A DNA stretch of 64,000 nucleotides from Neckera pumila (taxonomy: Eukaryota; Streptophyta; Bryopsida; Hypnales; Neckeraceae): positions 684,501 through 748,500 of the forward strand of contig OZ018409.1 of assembly GCA_963969595.1 (NCBI GenBank), read 5' to 3'. Positions within the stretch are counted from its first letter, which is position 1; each line of letters starts with the position of its first letter. The notes beneath the pieces are model-generated. The model worked only from the letters and a program-made list of their open reading frames with translations. It was not told where the DNA came from and did no database searches. The position numbers and the translations under genes are program-made. Of the stretch, positions 1 to 12,545 are shown piece by piece.

Positions 1-225
1 TTTCTGCTCTGAATACCACTTCCACCTTTGCATCAATTTTTGCATGCAGTTTCCATGCACCTCTTTCGTCCAGTTTGGTAGCTTAGCACCCCGATTGAAT
101 TCGAGTTAATTCTGTAACCCCTTGAGATTTATTGTTTCTTACGCATGTTTTTTCCCACGCAGGAAGGCAGGCCTGGAAAGAGACTTAAATAAGTTGAATT
201 GGGTTATCGTGTTCGCTCTGTCGCC
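1..225 (+). other. Upstream region / probable 5' leader of the dioxygenase gene
   Basis: No coding exon is supported before the ATG at 226. The stretch is T-rich and probably contains the leader and possibly a leader intron; no TATA box is obvious. Confidence 0.4.
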
Positions 226-3200
226 ATGACCACATTCGATTCTGTTCCTATCATAGGTGCGCACTTCTGCTTACATCTTGCCAACCTCTGGTGGATATTT
301 ATTATTAGTGGTCATCTAGTGTCCATTTCTTCGTTTGAAATTAGACTTTGCTTCCTTCGTAAAGAAGTCCTGCTCATGGCTGCAGTCGTTGTGCGGGGAG
401 CACAGATGTGGAACCTCTGGTGCGGATGAAGCGGGACGAGGGCATGGCCGAAGATCCCGGGGTAAGGGATGTGGTGCGCCAGCTTGACCTTGCATGCCGC
501 CACATGGGATTCTTCTACGTGGTATGCAACTCTGTTGGTTTTCGTTTTCTCATTTGCAAGCGTGGCTTGTGAATTTTGCACTTTGAAACCATCTTTTTTG
601 ATGCGTTTGTGAAAAGATCCACTTGAGCTCTACGGATCGCAAGGTTTCAGCATTTGTGGTTATATGTGAAGAATTGAAGATAGAGTACCAGGGCTTGAAT
701 TTTCCTTGTTCATCATCAGATTTGGATTGATGTAGAGCGGACATGGAGTTCCTCCCGAGTTGTGTCAAGCTGTTCTCGACGTGGGCCATGAGTTCTTCAC
801 TCAACCGGAATCCCAGAAGCTGCGCATTGGCATGAGTAGCGCCTCGGGTTTCAGGTTGTTCACCAATCTGGGTTGATTGCTATCTGAATTCTATCACCAG
901 GACAATATCGCATTTCAAAATGAAGAACCAGTATGGCCTGTGTCGTTTGCACAATTGTCTTGTTTGCTTGATTGAATTTGGTAAATTTTTAAGTTGGTAT
1001 CCCTATTTTCTATTTGAGGATAAAAATGATTACGAATTTTGAAGGTCTGAATCCCATGCACCACTTCCCTGTTGAGGGCTTCTTGACAGTACCTTGTGTC
1101 CCTTGGCCCTCACGGTTTAGGAGAACTCATATCTCCCCTATATTCAGTACTTTCCAACGATGAAAATACTTTATAATGCAACAATCTCATGCAATTACCT
1201 CCGTTCACTTCGGTTTGTTCGGGCTCTTCGACAATACATAGAGTGTCCATTAGGTCCTCCGTTGTGGGATATCTCAGAACGGCAAAAAAAACGAAGAAGC
1301 AAACAGTCTTCTGGAAATAATAGAGGAGGCTGACCCAACTACAGCAGTGGCAACTAGGGTCTTAGAATGAACAGTTATTTGAGATCATGTGTTCTCTGCC
1401 CCAGGCTTTACCAGTAAATGAAGGAGCTACCTCTATTCAGTTCTTTTGAAACTACCTCTTCTCTTGGTACCGAAGACTTGGTGTAGTTACGAAATCTTAT
1501 GCTGGTTGTGGGATGTGTGAAGGCAGAGGATACCAGAAGCTGGGAGAGAATATCACAAAGGGTGTTCCCGACCAGCATGAGGCTATTGATGTATGAAACT
1601 GCAGAATCTCTCTTACTTTGAGCAGGCCAGTAGTGCGGTTTTAAATGTCATATTCCTAGCTCCAATTTCACTGCCATACTGATCTCGTATGATGTAGACT
1701 ATTAGTACTACACTTTCCGAGTTCGCTTCTTTCATTCATCGTTACTTCACTTCAATGTAAGAGTGATTATCGCTTGACTTCATTTTGCCAGTACTTCAAG
1801 GAGTTTGAACCGACAAAGCCATTGTCGAAGTCGGAGAATCCTCTCATAGGCCTCAATCAGTGGTAAGCATTCGGCAAATCAATTCAGCATCCCTTTGCTC
1901 TTGGATGTAAAAATTTCTGTCATATCTCGATCAAGAATTCAAAGCACCTGTGGCGTGAGCTGTCTATTATTGAGTACTTTCAGTCTATTTGCAGTGAGGT
2001 GCCGACATCGGGAAGTAGTATCTGAAAGTGACAGTCACTTTTAAGCACTAGTATAGTAAATAAAATAAAATTCTAGTTTTTATTGCAAATCTGTTCTTGT
2101 TGAAACTGCCTGACCTGCCAATACTGGTAGCAGACTGTGTACGACAGCTGAAGCGTCGTGTTTTGACAGATACCGAGAGAATTTTAATCTCGTGCTTTAT
2201 GTTTCAGGCCTGACTTTGTGAGCAAGTTCCAACCTCTTGTGCAAGAATACTTAGATGTGATGATAGGTACCACTTTCTGCATTCAATTTCCCAATCAATG
2301 TCCTCCTGATCCCCCAATCCCAACTCGTCTTTTCTCATGTCTCGTTTTTGGGCCAAACATCCCGGCGGGATGGTCTACATAACTTTGTAAATAACGTCAA
2401 CGTGGTATATTTCCGGTTTACAGTTGCCAGAGATGATGACTAGATAATCAGCTTGCTTCAGCAATTTGCGTAATTGACGATTTACTCACAACACGACGTT
2501 GTGGAATCGGCATGTAGATACTAATTTGCTATCCTGGAAACATGACGCCTTTGATTGGAAATTGACTAGAACTTGGAAGAACAATCATGCAAGGCATAGC
2601 ATTGGCTCTCGGAGGACCGAGAGATTTATTTGAATTTGAAAAGGCAGGTGACCCTTTCTGGATATTTAGAGTGATCGGGTATCCACCAGTTACGAACCTG
2701 GACCACTCCAGTGATGCAAACGGCGATGTTGGGTGGTGCGTCTACTGCTCTTGTAATTCCTGTTTGGGTAGTCGTTTTCCCAATTGTCCTCATGTTTACC
2801 CGTTTTAATCGTGCCCCGTGGTTGTGATTGTTAGACAGTGATTACGTTTCTCTCTCTCCGGGGTAGTGAATTTCAGTAGGCTGAATGAGTCCATTAGACT
2901 GAAAGAGTAGAGAAGAGATTCTGTTCAAGTGTCTTACCGCAAACGTCCAAGAACTAGATGTTTCATTCGTTATATCATGTAACATTTGGTATTATTGACA
3001 TAATTGTTGTGTCCGTGTTGCACATGATTGCGTACAGTGGCGCACATACTGACTATGGTAAGCCACCACTCCAAACGTTTACCAGATGATCCAGAATGGC
3101 AAACAATCATCTTTCACAAATTATGATAACGAGTGGTTCCTCATGCAAGTCCCCTCTTTGCTTATCGCTTCTTCTTTTTTTGAACTGAAAATATCTCACC

Positions 3201-4619
3201 ACGCCGTCAACTATTTCAATCATCATGCTCTGTGAATGACCGTTGCGTGTGAGTCATGCCACTGAACGGGAGCTGACAAATATCATCTTGAGGTTCTGCA
3301 GGTCTGCTGACTCTTGTGAACCAAGACCAAAGCATCACTGCACTCCAGGTTGGTCCTTCCTCTAATTTATGTTTTGGTAGCTTTTTGGAAGTTGTCTCAC
3401 TCCAAATGGTAATAGGTTTATCATGCCTCTGCCATAACCTGCGAGCACAACCTGCCATTGCCAGGAGAGGATCTCAGAATTAGAAGTAAACAGTTTTTTG
3501 ATGGATTTGAGATTGATAACAGATATCAATTTCTATGTGGGTCAGACTCTCGAGTATTCCATGTGAAGGAAACCCCACCAACTCCGTCAATTTGTTTCAT
3601 CTTCACCACTCTTCGTCATTTCTTAACTTTGATCTTGCGGGAGTTGCAGGTGAAGACAAAGGACGAGAAATGGATTTGGGTCGATCCAATCCCAGGAACT
3701 TTTGTGGTGAACATTGGCGATATGCTTACGGTACCATCAAATTTTCTCTTGCACTGCGTTTCCTGGGGTAGCATAGTTAGTATAGAATATATAACATATT
3801 CTGAAGCGGAAGTCCAGGGGTCTGTACATCTTTCTATCATGCTGAAGGGAGAAATCGATGAAATGCTTCGTCATGCATGTGTCGGTCCAAAACGCATGCG
3901 CTGCTCAGAACAGCACAAGTTTGAACCGTACTCATAGGCTTTTGCGCTCCACTTACACCTGTATGCATTTCCTATTGTCAATTCCATATAGGACTCGTCA
4001 ACCAACTGTGCACATAACTAGAATAATAGCTCTTATCCCATATAGCTAGCTTGTATTGCACTTAAACAAGTCATATCTTTGAAATGAAATGATGCTTACT
4101 GTTGATGCAAGACTGAGGATAAATTCTCTGTTGGTTGACGTTGCCAGATCTGGACGAATGGCGTGTATCAGTCAACATTCCATCGGGTCATCAACAACAA
4201 CAGCAAGTATCGTGTATCTGTTCCTTTTTTCTATGAGGTGAATTGTTCATGACGTGCTCATTCCAGACATTGTTGGAGTCATCGGGATTGACAAGCACTA
4301 AAGTATTAGTTGTTTCTTGTAATGATTTTCCAGAGTATGTTTTCGATTGGATTGGACACATGTATGCCATTTGAAGACATGAGTGCTACTAAATTAGAAA
4401 AGCGTGGAATTGCTTAAGGTCTTGAAAGACTCTGCAGTGCTGTCTAACGAGGTTCGTTTGAATTTTGTGTTGGTTTTACCTTTTGTGCAGCCAAATTTCG
4501 ACGCTCTTGTGGAACCTCTGAGTTTTATGCGAAATTCAGCAATCGCTGCAGGTACCAAATATGCACCAGTCGTGTATGGTGACCATATTATCAACAAAGT
4601 GTTGAACAACTTTGGGTGA
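226..4619 (+). CDS. 2-oxoglutarate/Fe(II)-dependent dioxygenase, 12 exons, complete
   Basis: Soluble non-haem iron oxygenase of the plant 2OG dioxygenase superfamily, closest in my recognition to the Arabidopsis At3g50210-type proteins; the substrate cannot be told. Exons: 226-256, 406-521, 736-854, 1527-1590, 1792-1862, 2208-2266, 2570-2735, 3038-3057, 3302-3348, 3650-3730, 4148-4237, 4491-4619. They sum to 993 nt, a 330-residue protein, normal for the family. The N-terminal DIOX_N part contains CRHMGFFYV and [12 protein letters not shown]. The catalytic core shows GCGAHTDYGLLTLV (first iron His and Asp), STFHRV (second iron His) and YRVSVPFF (Arg and Ser that hold 2-oxoglutarate). All introns are GT-AG and every phase matches. 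Exon 8 is only 20 nt and carries the HxD motif. The start is the first ATG of the [10 protein letters not shown] segment. Seen: motifs and phases. Inferred: activity. Confidence 0.93.
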
Positions 4620-4641
4620 GACATGGCTTCCAGGAATGATA

Positions 4642-5082
4642 AGGTAAAAGACCTCATTGCGGTCAAATTGCCCATGATGGACACCTAATGACCCTATTGC
4701 GTTTTTTCAGACTACAATCAATGCCTTACATGGTAGTTATGGAGTAATTAGTGACCTTAACAGGTACTTCCAACTTTTCAATGTAAAATTCTTTGTAAAT
4801 ATTGAATATTTAGGTCTTCCATATTTGAAAATATTGTGACTGAATTGGGTAGGAAGATGACTATATTGGAATCAGATTTTGTTGGTCATAAGGTAGCCTA
4901 CAAACCCCTATGGGCTGATCACTTCAAAAATTCAGAACTAATTCATACTTGGTCCAAAAAATATAATTTCAAATGTCTCCATTGTCTCTCACACTTATCT
5001 TTGTGTGGAAAAAAATTTGAAAAATTTCAGCAATGGTATGAATGCACACTCCTAATTCTGACCGCAATGGGGTCTTTTACCT
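4642..5082. mobile_element. MITE-like element, family a, copy 1 (TA-flanked)
   Basis: A 441-bp segment bounded by inverted repeats of about 25 bp: left AGGTAAAAGACCTCATTGCG, right its reverse complement with few changes at 5058-5082. TA dinucleotides sit outside both ends. It begins 22 bp after the dioxygenase stop codon, so it probably supplies or displaces that gene's 3' end. A shortened inverted copy lies at about 37922-38176, sharing both termini and internal sequence. No transposase is encoded, so it is non-autonomous. TA flanks suggest a Tc1/mariner-like mover, but this is inference. Confidence 0.7.
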
Positions 5083-6893
5083 TATCTATTTACCTTATCT
5101 ATCCTGTCTTAAGCAGGGATTGAAGTCCACAGGAGTGTGAGAGCAACGATGTCAGCATAGCAATTACTCCGTAATATATAAGCCACGGGTTTTGTGGTTG
5201 TACATTGAAATTTACAAAGTTACAGATTTTGAATGACTCCATATGAAAATTTGAAAATTAATTAATTCTTTAATATCCTTTATTAAATATGTAAGTATAT
5301 ATTGTAATTAAATTTTAATTAATTTTTAGGTTAATTGGAATGCAACGGTCTTTACTGATGAGTACTAAATTTTGAATGTTTAAGGTACAGTACTCTAAGA
5401 GTGACCACTAACACAAAGGTACATTTTGCTTTCTTCAATGTATCAATAGTGTACATTTTAGAGGGTGGTTGCTTTTAGTGACCACTCACTTCCAAACTTT
5501 GTAAACAATTTTACAAAGGTCCAAAAAATAATGAAACAACTTGGATTAGATGTCAAATCCGTTTTTCTTCCTACAAAAATTTACGGAATTAGCAATTAGC
5601 TCTCAAAAGGTTGCTTTAAGAGTTGGCTACTTTATTAGTCTATGGGTAGAATAAATAAATTTTAGGGAAATGAAGTGATTCAATTAGTTTTAGATATTAA
5701 TCACCTAGTTGCAAGTAATGCAAATAGTTTTTTGGAAGTCTTGTGATTCAACTACATTCATTTATCCTGTTGGTGAAGGTGTGAATTAATAATAATACAA
5801 AATTAGAGTCATTCTATAATTTAATTTGAGTAAGAATTAATTTAGTATAGTGTGAATTTGATATTGCAACTTGAATTATTTTAAAATAGTGTGAATTTAG
5901 TGTCAACGCTTTAACAAAACAAACAATCTAAAACATTCTTGAATAGGAAGGGTGGTGTCTTCCTACATTACCACTATAACAATAATATATTTTTATTACA
6001 ATGGTCCAAATTTATGGGTAAATTTTCTACAATGAAAGGAATCTTGATTCATGGAAAGCAAAAGATCCCTACCTTTGAAGTTCAAGAGCTTAATGTCATA
6101 ATTTATCCTCTGAGAGTCCCTAATTGGAGGAAATTGTAAATATCAAATTTTTGGAAAATCACAATTATGGCAAAGTGTAAGTCCAAGATTTTTTATTGGT
6201 TTTTATCTTTGTGTATTTATTTCCAAAGAATAAGATTTGATAGATGCTAAAATGAAGGTTTTGCAATATCTTTTTTCTTAGTGTATTAAAAAGAAACATA
6301 CCTTAAATGAGGTTGTTTGTTTGGTTTGATTTGATTGGTTTGTTTCTAGTGAGATCTTTGGACCGTACATTCTTCAATCACGTTCTTAGTGTTGTCAGAA
6401 AGCTCTCTATGAAGAGGGGTGCATAGGCTTTGTTTCATGGCATTCCAACTTGCAGAAGAAAAGATATTGAATTTCAAAAAAATTATGAATCAAAAATTTA
6501 AAAAGTTCATTTACTTTTATTTTGGTTGCAACAACGGCACAAGACACACTAAGAATAATTGCCCCATTATAGATACAACTTTGGATAAGTCCATTAGAGG
6601 CACAATTCTTTCTTTGAAGTGTATAAGTTAGCAATACCCATAACCATCACTATACATTGTCTGCAGAGTTCCTTTAAAGTGTCTCCAAGAGTACTTTGAA
6701 ACCATCTCATGCTTAATTGTGGTTGGTAGGCTCTAATTTTCTTAGACTTTGATGCTAGAATTAAGGCAACTTTACTAGATTGTGGTTAGGGAGTCCTATG
6801 GAGTTCTATTTTGAAAATTCATAGAAATTAGATGTTTTTCAAAAAAATATTTTTTTCTAGAAAAGATGCCTCCAACTATGTTGAATTGCTTAA
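5083..6893. other. AT-rich spacer with old repeats, no gene
   Basis: Only short ORFs with no recognisable motif. 5340-5600 resembles the interior of the element at 40196-40506. 6320-6545 is a copy of the dispersed repeat that also occurs at 14930-15180 and 61583-62070, recognisable by GGAAAGC followed by AAG.AGGGGTGCA and later CAACAACGGCACAAGACACA. Confidence 0.5.
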
Positions 6894-7115
6894 CCCTTGA
6901 GCGACGGGCCGGTCACCGTGGAAATCCTCTATTTTGTCACCGTGTGACATCATTTGCATTAAAAAATTCAAAAGTATCTATTGGAAGTCAAGCTACTATA
7001 GAAGATTTCCCCTTTTCACAAAAAATTGGGCGGATGAATAAGCGCACTTCTGTCCTATTCAGTTTGATTCTCTATCATCCATCGGCCATAGAATGGCCTC
7101 CTCGACGTTCAAGGG
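6894..7115. mobile_element. TTAA-flanked short element, piggyBac-like termini
   Basis: A 222-bp segment flanked by TTAA at 6890-6893 and 7116-7119. Its ends are imperfect inverted repeats, CCCTTGAGCGACG on the left and CCCTTGAACGTCG read inward from the right. TTAA target duplication plus CCC-starting termini is the piggyBac hallmark. The ORF across it (6866-7168) has no recognisable domain and is not called as a gene. Confidence 0.55.
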
Positions 7116-7714
7116 TTAAATTAACACTTATAGATGTTGCTATCTTATCACACAATACATTTACATAACAATAATTTTTGTTCCTCCAATAAGCTTGTCC
7201 AAATTTGTGTCTAGAATGGGGTCATTTGATTTAGTTTTTTTTTGACAGTATATTTCCCTAAAATTTTTTCATTTATTTTAGAATTAATTTCTGCCCTGCA
7301 ACTGCCAGCGGTAGCGAGAAGTGGAGACTAGCGTTCACAAAAGTGGCTAAATTTTGCTCCATTGCTAATAAAAATTTCAGGAGCTAAAAGTGTAATGGAA
7401 AAAATCCTTGAAAAATTTAGATTTTAGTCAAGACTGCAACAAACAATAGAATACACAATATTTTGAGAAGATGCTAAACTTGAAATCTTCATTTTTTGAA
7501 GTTTTTCTTTTCTTCTTATGGCTACAGGAACTAATTTAGTTGACCTTTGCACAAAATCATAAAGCATTGAGTGACCGTGCCTATTGCATTGTTAAAAAAT
7601 AGACAATACTATATTTGTTTCACAATATATTTGGATGTATTTCATCCATTCATGTAGCTCACATAGGAAGCTCTTAAAATCTACCATTCATCAGAAAAGT
7701 ACCCCCCCATTGAA

Positions 7715-7830
7715 ACAATATTGTTTCATAGGGTCCACAGCCCAATACAAAAACTTTCCTGTTGCAGTACTGTCTCAATACTGTAACAAGAAAGTTTTTG
7801 GACTGTGGGCCTTATGAAACAGTATTGCAA
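7715..7830. repeat. Foldback (hairpin) repeat
   Basis: Two arms of about 55 bp, roughly 7716-7770 and 7776-7830, are near-complete reverse complements separated by a few bases; both contain the AAAACTTTC / GAAAGTTTT and CCCACAG / CTGTGGG motifs. It is a foldback MITE remnant or other hairpin, with no coding content. Confidence 0.7.
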
Positions 7831-8469
7831 CAATACTGACACAACGGAGGGGTTAGTTCCCGATGTTATCCTCCCAAACTATTGATGCCAGGACTGTTAT
7901 AAAGGTTACGTAAAAAGACAAGGAAAAATCTGAAACACTAAATTTTTTAGGCCCTGCATAGCCCACCGGCTGTTCCAGCCATCTGCTCCACTCCACCGAC
8001 CCCGGTATACGCCTCCCCGGCAGAAGCCCCTGTATCGAGCCGCCCGTGCGCTCTGATGCGAACCTCCTTTGGGAACGTCTACAGACCGACGGTGATCGTT
8101 AGGCTTTTCGATCCAACGGCCATCATGACGCGTGTCTTTCTTTCTGGCTCGCTTTGGTTTCGATTCTGGCTTTGCGAAGTTTTGCAAAGCGTGCTAGGCG
8201 GTGCGTCTCGTGCGCCATACCTTTCGTTCCTGAACGTTTCTCGTCTCTGCGCGCAGACGACGACGACGATTGTTTCGTCTGTCTGCTGCGAATTTGCACC
8301 GCCCCAGAAGAATCATCATTCTGCATCACCATCATGTTCCAATAAACTTAATCCCCTTTGTCGCAATGAAGTGAATTTGGGTGTTCCTGCCATCCTGTTC
8401 TTGCTTCTCTGAACCTTGCGTCTCGTTTCGTCTCGGCTTATCCGGCGCCCCTGCGTATCCCCCATCGAC
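7831..8469 (+). promoter_or_regulatory. Upstream region of the RING-FYVE-SYLF gene
   Basis: From about 7960 the base composition changes sharply from AT-rich to GC-richer sequence that runs into the ATG at 8470. This is the probable promoter and 5' leader. Long ORFs here on both strands have no domain and reflect composition. Confidence 0.4.
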
Positions 8470-10947
8470 ATGCTGCTGTCGTATCAACGCTCTCCGCCTC
8501 AACCCCTGCACGATGAAGTCCCGACGTGTTCCATGTGTATGGAGGTTCTCGGCACCTACGGCGGCCCGGCTTCGCTTCCTTGCGGCCACAACGGATGCCT
8601 CGCCTGCCTCCAACAGGTTCCAATTCGATGAATTCTGGGTTTTTTGGGTTTCTAGGGTTTGGTTTTGTAACCCTCTTGCTTTTATATTTCTTTGGGAATT
8701 TCGGGAATTTTGGAATTTTTTGCTGGTTCCGATGGATGTCGTCATGTTCTCGTGGTGCAGGTGCAGATGCACTCCGCCATGCCTCTATGCCCACTTTGCC
8801 GAACGCCGTTCGAAGCTGATGTCAATTTATGTCTGAATTTGGATTTGAGAGATGCCATCGATCGTATGCAAGCAGCAGCAGCAGCTGCGGCGGCGACGGC
8901 ATCACCGGTGCACTACAAGGCGCCGGAGGCTGAGCGTCTGGCGCTTTCGTACAACCCGTCGCTCGACCGGGATGCGAATTTCCCCGGGGAGCCCCCGTGG
9001 CCGGAGGAAACCGGGCCGTGGATTCCCGTGGCATCGACCAAGGAGCGAGCGCTGGCCACCGCGAGTGGTACCAGCAACTTCGAACAGGGTTATTGTAGTA
9101 GTGACTATGAGGAAAGATGGGCTGGTCCCACGACTGGGAATAACGTGAACGTGTGGAGCGTTTTGAGGGGTGCTTTATCGATGGTGGCAGGAATTGGTGG
9201 CTGGGTGCGTGGGGACGACGATATTCCCTGCCCTGATTGGTCTTACGACCGACAAATTCAATCTGGCAGGAGCGTCGACCTTGAGAGATCAGATTCTGGC
9301 AATTCCTGGAGGAATCAGGGTCATGTGCCTAGTGCTCCACCCCTTCTGCAAGGGTCGAGCGGCGATGACGTCCGATCGTTGAGAGCTCTTCTGGAAGCTG
9401 AGCCCCCGCAGTGGATGCCGGACAGCGCTTCGTATGGGTGCATGCAATGTGGCGCTAACTTCCGACCTGTTACCGTTGGCCGACATCACTGCCGGTTCTG
9501 CGGGGGCTTGTTCTGCAGGAGGTGCTCTTCGGGGAGGTCCTTGTTGCCGGTCAAGTTCCGGGAGCGAGATCCACAGCGAACTTGTGACACATGTTTCGAG
9601 AGGCTGGAACCTATTCAGCGAACCCTAGCTGATCGGGTCAGCAACGCTGCCCAGGTTTGTCTTTTCTTGCTGCGTGATTTGAGTATTTGGTTCGTTGCGG
9701 CGCTTGACTTTAGAGTATCGATGTTGCTCTTAATTTTCCTGACAGTGCTGCTCCTGCTGAATCTTCTGTAATTCGTGTTTGGTGTCTTCCTCAGGCGGCG
9801 ACGCATGATGTGACTGACGCAACCTGCATGAGAGGATGGCTCAATAGTCCTGTCGGTTTATCCATGGAGCAGGAGATTTACAAGGCAACGAACACTGTCC
9901 GGGCCTATCATAAGGTATTTTCTCAACATTATGCTGGAGATCATGTTTGGCTGTGAGCTCGAGGTGTTTTCTTGGTTGCAGTAATTGAAGCAGCAGTGTA
10001 TATGACTGTACAGATTGGCGAATTGAAACCAGAGAGATCGATCCCAGATGCAGTGTTAAAGGGGGCGAGGGGTCTGGCCATTCTCACCGTCGTGAAAGTT
10101 GGCATGATGGTCACCTACAAGCTTGGCACCGGACTGATAATTGCTCGAAAGGCTGACGGTTCCTGGTCTGCTCCTTCCGCTATTGCCTCATGCGGACTGG
10201 GATGGGGTCCTCAGGTGAGTTAAAATCATACACATTCTGTATGCATTTTGTTCCTAATCATAGCTTCACGGTATTTGCTGGACAGTCGAGTCTCACTTCG
10301 TCTCTGTAAATGTCGGTGAGAGACGGAGTTATATCATTGCATGAGACTTTGCCAAGTGCTTACTATTGCATCTTTGTCTTCCTCCTTATTCACCTAACTT
10401 AATGATTGTAATGAACTGAATAGGCTGGAGGGGAGCTCACAGATTTCATTATTGTACTTCGAACAGTCAAAGATGTGAAAGCTTTCTGCAGTCGTGTGCA
10501 TTTCTCCGTGGGGGCTGGTGTCAGTGCAGCTGCTGGTCCTGTTGGTAGAGCTGCTGAGGCAGATATCCGTGCAGGGGATCGGGGAGCAGCCACCTGCTAC
10601 ACTTACAGCTGTAGCAAAGGTGAGAAAAAAGTTGCTAGTTTTCTTCTTTTTGTATCTTTGTATTCAACATTGAACGCAGTTCTGATTCCTTAAGGTTGGC
10701 TTTGAAGCTATGTCACTGTTCTGATGGCATTTACTCCTTGGTATTTTCAACAGGTGCCTTTGTTGGTATTTCACTGGAGTATAATTTGGTAGCAACTCGG
10801 ACTGCTACTAATGCGAACTTCTATGGAGATGCTTATGTTACATCATCAGATATTGTGCTGGGCTCAGTTCCACGACCAAGGGCTGCTGGGCCCTTGTACA
10901 GCGCGCTCCATGATTTATTTGGGAAACTCGTATCAAATGGCGAGTAA
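8470..10947 (+). CDS. RING + FYVE + SYLF (Ysc84-type) domain protein, 6 exons, complete
   Basis: Probable endosomal/membrane-lipid adaptor. Exons: 8470-8616, 8761-9654, 9795-9914, 10014-10214, 10424-10619, 10754-10947, giving 583 residues with all phases consistent. A C3HC4 RING lies at residues 20-62 (C20, C23, C38, H40, C43, C46, C59, C62), split by intron 1. A FYVE finger spans about 267-332, with WMPD, the basic GRHHCRFCGG core and QRTCDTC. The SYLF domain fills residues about 348-583, with AILTVVKVGMMVTYKLGTG and CYTYSCSKGAFVGISLE. Known of the families: FYVE binds PI3P, SYLF binds phosphoinositides and actin, and RING usually gives ubiquitin ligase activity. The acceptor of exon 2 is ambiguous (8761 or 8767, tandem GTGCAG), which would add or drop two residues. 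The start is the first ATG before the RING. Confidence 0.92.
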
Positions 10948-11640
10948 GGGCTTTCCGATTCTCATCGATGTACAGTCTTGGTGGGGATGATGCTGTCCTA
11001 TGTCTATATCGCGTTCAGGTGTTTGTACATATTTTTTATTTGCCAACTTTAGTTGGTCCGTGAATATCACGAAAAATATCGGTATTGTCTTCCATTCTCA
11101 GGGTTCCTTGTACCCCAGTGCGGGCTGAAAGATATACGCAGCTGCCGTATGAACATAGTCAGACTTACTAGAATAATATCAAGCAATTGGAATTTGCAAG
11201 TGAGTGCTCAAAGTTGTCACCAATCACTTGCATATTGTAAGCATTTTTTAAGGGTGAATTTAGGAGCTGCCTAAACTGTTACCAGATCTTTTCTCTAGTA
11301 GATATCGTGATGCAAGTTGTTACGGGCTACGTTGCTTGACCTGATTGGAAGGGTTTTGTGTATCATGAAAGTCCATGGGATACTTTCTAGTCTGCTGTTT
11401 TATGGGTAGCCTCTTCTTATTGTATGTGCAGTAATTGCACTTGGTTACAATAGTACCTTAAATTCAACACCTTCTAGCATGGACATCTATGATATTGACT
11501 TTTTCCAGTTTAAACTAACGCAAACAATTCGAACTTACGCTAACGACTTTTGTTGGCTCTTGGACCAAAGCGGTTTGAGAGAAGTTAGATTGAGCAGGAC
11601 CTTACTTGAAAGCAAGCCATTGGTACAGTGCCAGAGCTTC
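10948..11640 (+). other. 3' flank of the RING-FYVE-SYLF gene
   Basis: No exon is supported after the stop at 10945-10947. It is probably the 3' untranslated region followed by spacer; short ORFs have no recognisable motif. Confidence 0.4.
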
Positions 11641-12070
11641 CCCATGACTACTTGTTCAATCTTACGCCAAATCTGAAGCCTTGTGGAAAACAGTATTATA
11701 TTGAGCAGCGAAATTGGCGAAGGAAGTAGAGTAGGATTGAGGCAAGTTCATCTCTTTATTGATGAACCATTTATTTTATTTGGATGAAAGCTGTTTATAG
11801 TGTTCATTTGATGTTTTCTTAATAAACCCTCGTAAGTAGTTGGGAAAATACATTAAAAAAAAGTAATTCCATGTAGTATTAAGTGTTTTGATAATTTCAT
11901 GACTATGCGCTTCGTTTGCAAGGATGTGAAATCCATAAGCAAGCTCATGCTCAATAGACGTTTGTCTGGACGTGGATTTTCGACGGGGGTAAATTTTTAT
12001 TTAGCCCTATTTGCCACCAGTTGGATATGAAAGCCTGGCTACGGTCTGTTGCATGAATGGCCTCGGCACA
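11641..12070. repeat. Dispersed repeat, copy 1 (second copy about 37737-38290)
   Basis: Starts CAATCTTACGCCAAATCTGA and runs to a segment with CGTTTGTCTGGAC and GAATGGCCTC. The same order of blocks is found at about 37737-38290, where the copy is interrupted by the family a MITE. No coding potential. Confidence 0.65.
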
Positions 12071-12315
12071 GTGATACAATTATCGACATTGTGATTAAAT
12101 TCAATCAGAACTAAGTCTCCATTATCAGACAACAAGAACCATATACAAAAGGCACTCAACAACAATTCTAAAAGCTGATAAGGTCTAAACTCCTAAAAGA
12201 AGACTGATTTTCCCAGTATCTAAAAACACGCCATCCCATAGCACCTGAAACCTCAAAACGCCTTCTTCCATGGATAATACCCTTTTAACCGAAAGACTGA
12301 AGAACGATGGTCAGG

Positions 12316-12545
12316 TCAATCAGTGACACTTAAACTTGCTCTAAGGGGAGACCTTACAAAAAGACAACGCCCTGGTAATCCACACATTTGGGAGTGCCAT
12401 CTTGCTCTTGCACCTGTGGTGCACACAATTGCGTCCATTCCCTGGCAAGCTGGCACTAGAGTCTCTGGCTTCGTGACATCTCCATGAACGAAGGTTACTC
12501 TCGATGACCCATAGGCTGCTTCAGAACACAATCGAAATATCACGA
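12316..12545 (-). pseudogene. NAD(P)-binding Rossmann-fold (atypical SDR / NmrA-like) gene fragment, frameshifted
   Basis: The minus strand reads VTFVHGDVTKPETLVPACQG followed by MDAIVCTTGARARW, which resembles the core of plant atypical short-chain dehydrogenases (the VxGD and AVxCTxGA segments). After the tryptophan the reading frame is lost. The expected continuation, a TPKCVDYQGV-like segment, is visible in another frame and then meets a stop. The N-terminal GxxGxxG motif and the rest of the protein are absent. I read it as a broken fragment of a family of about 250-350 residues. Confidence 0.55.

Noticed and set aside
3458..3937. A 159-codon ORF on the plus strand
   Set aside because: It reads through introns around dioxygenase exon 10 (3650-3730); only the [19 protein letters not shown] part is real coding sequence.
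8332..9148. Overlapping ORFs on both strands near 8.4-9.1 kb
   Set aside because: Frame shadows in GC-rich coding sequence, with no domain.
8692..9771. A 359-codon ORF as a complete gene
   Set aside because: Its core is exon 2 of the RING-FYVE-SYLF gene; both ends extend into introns with good GT and AG sites.
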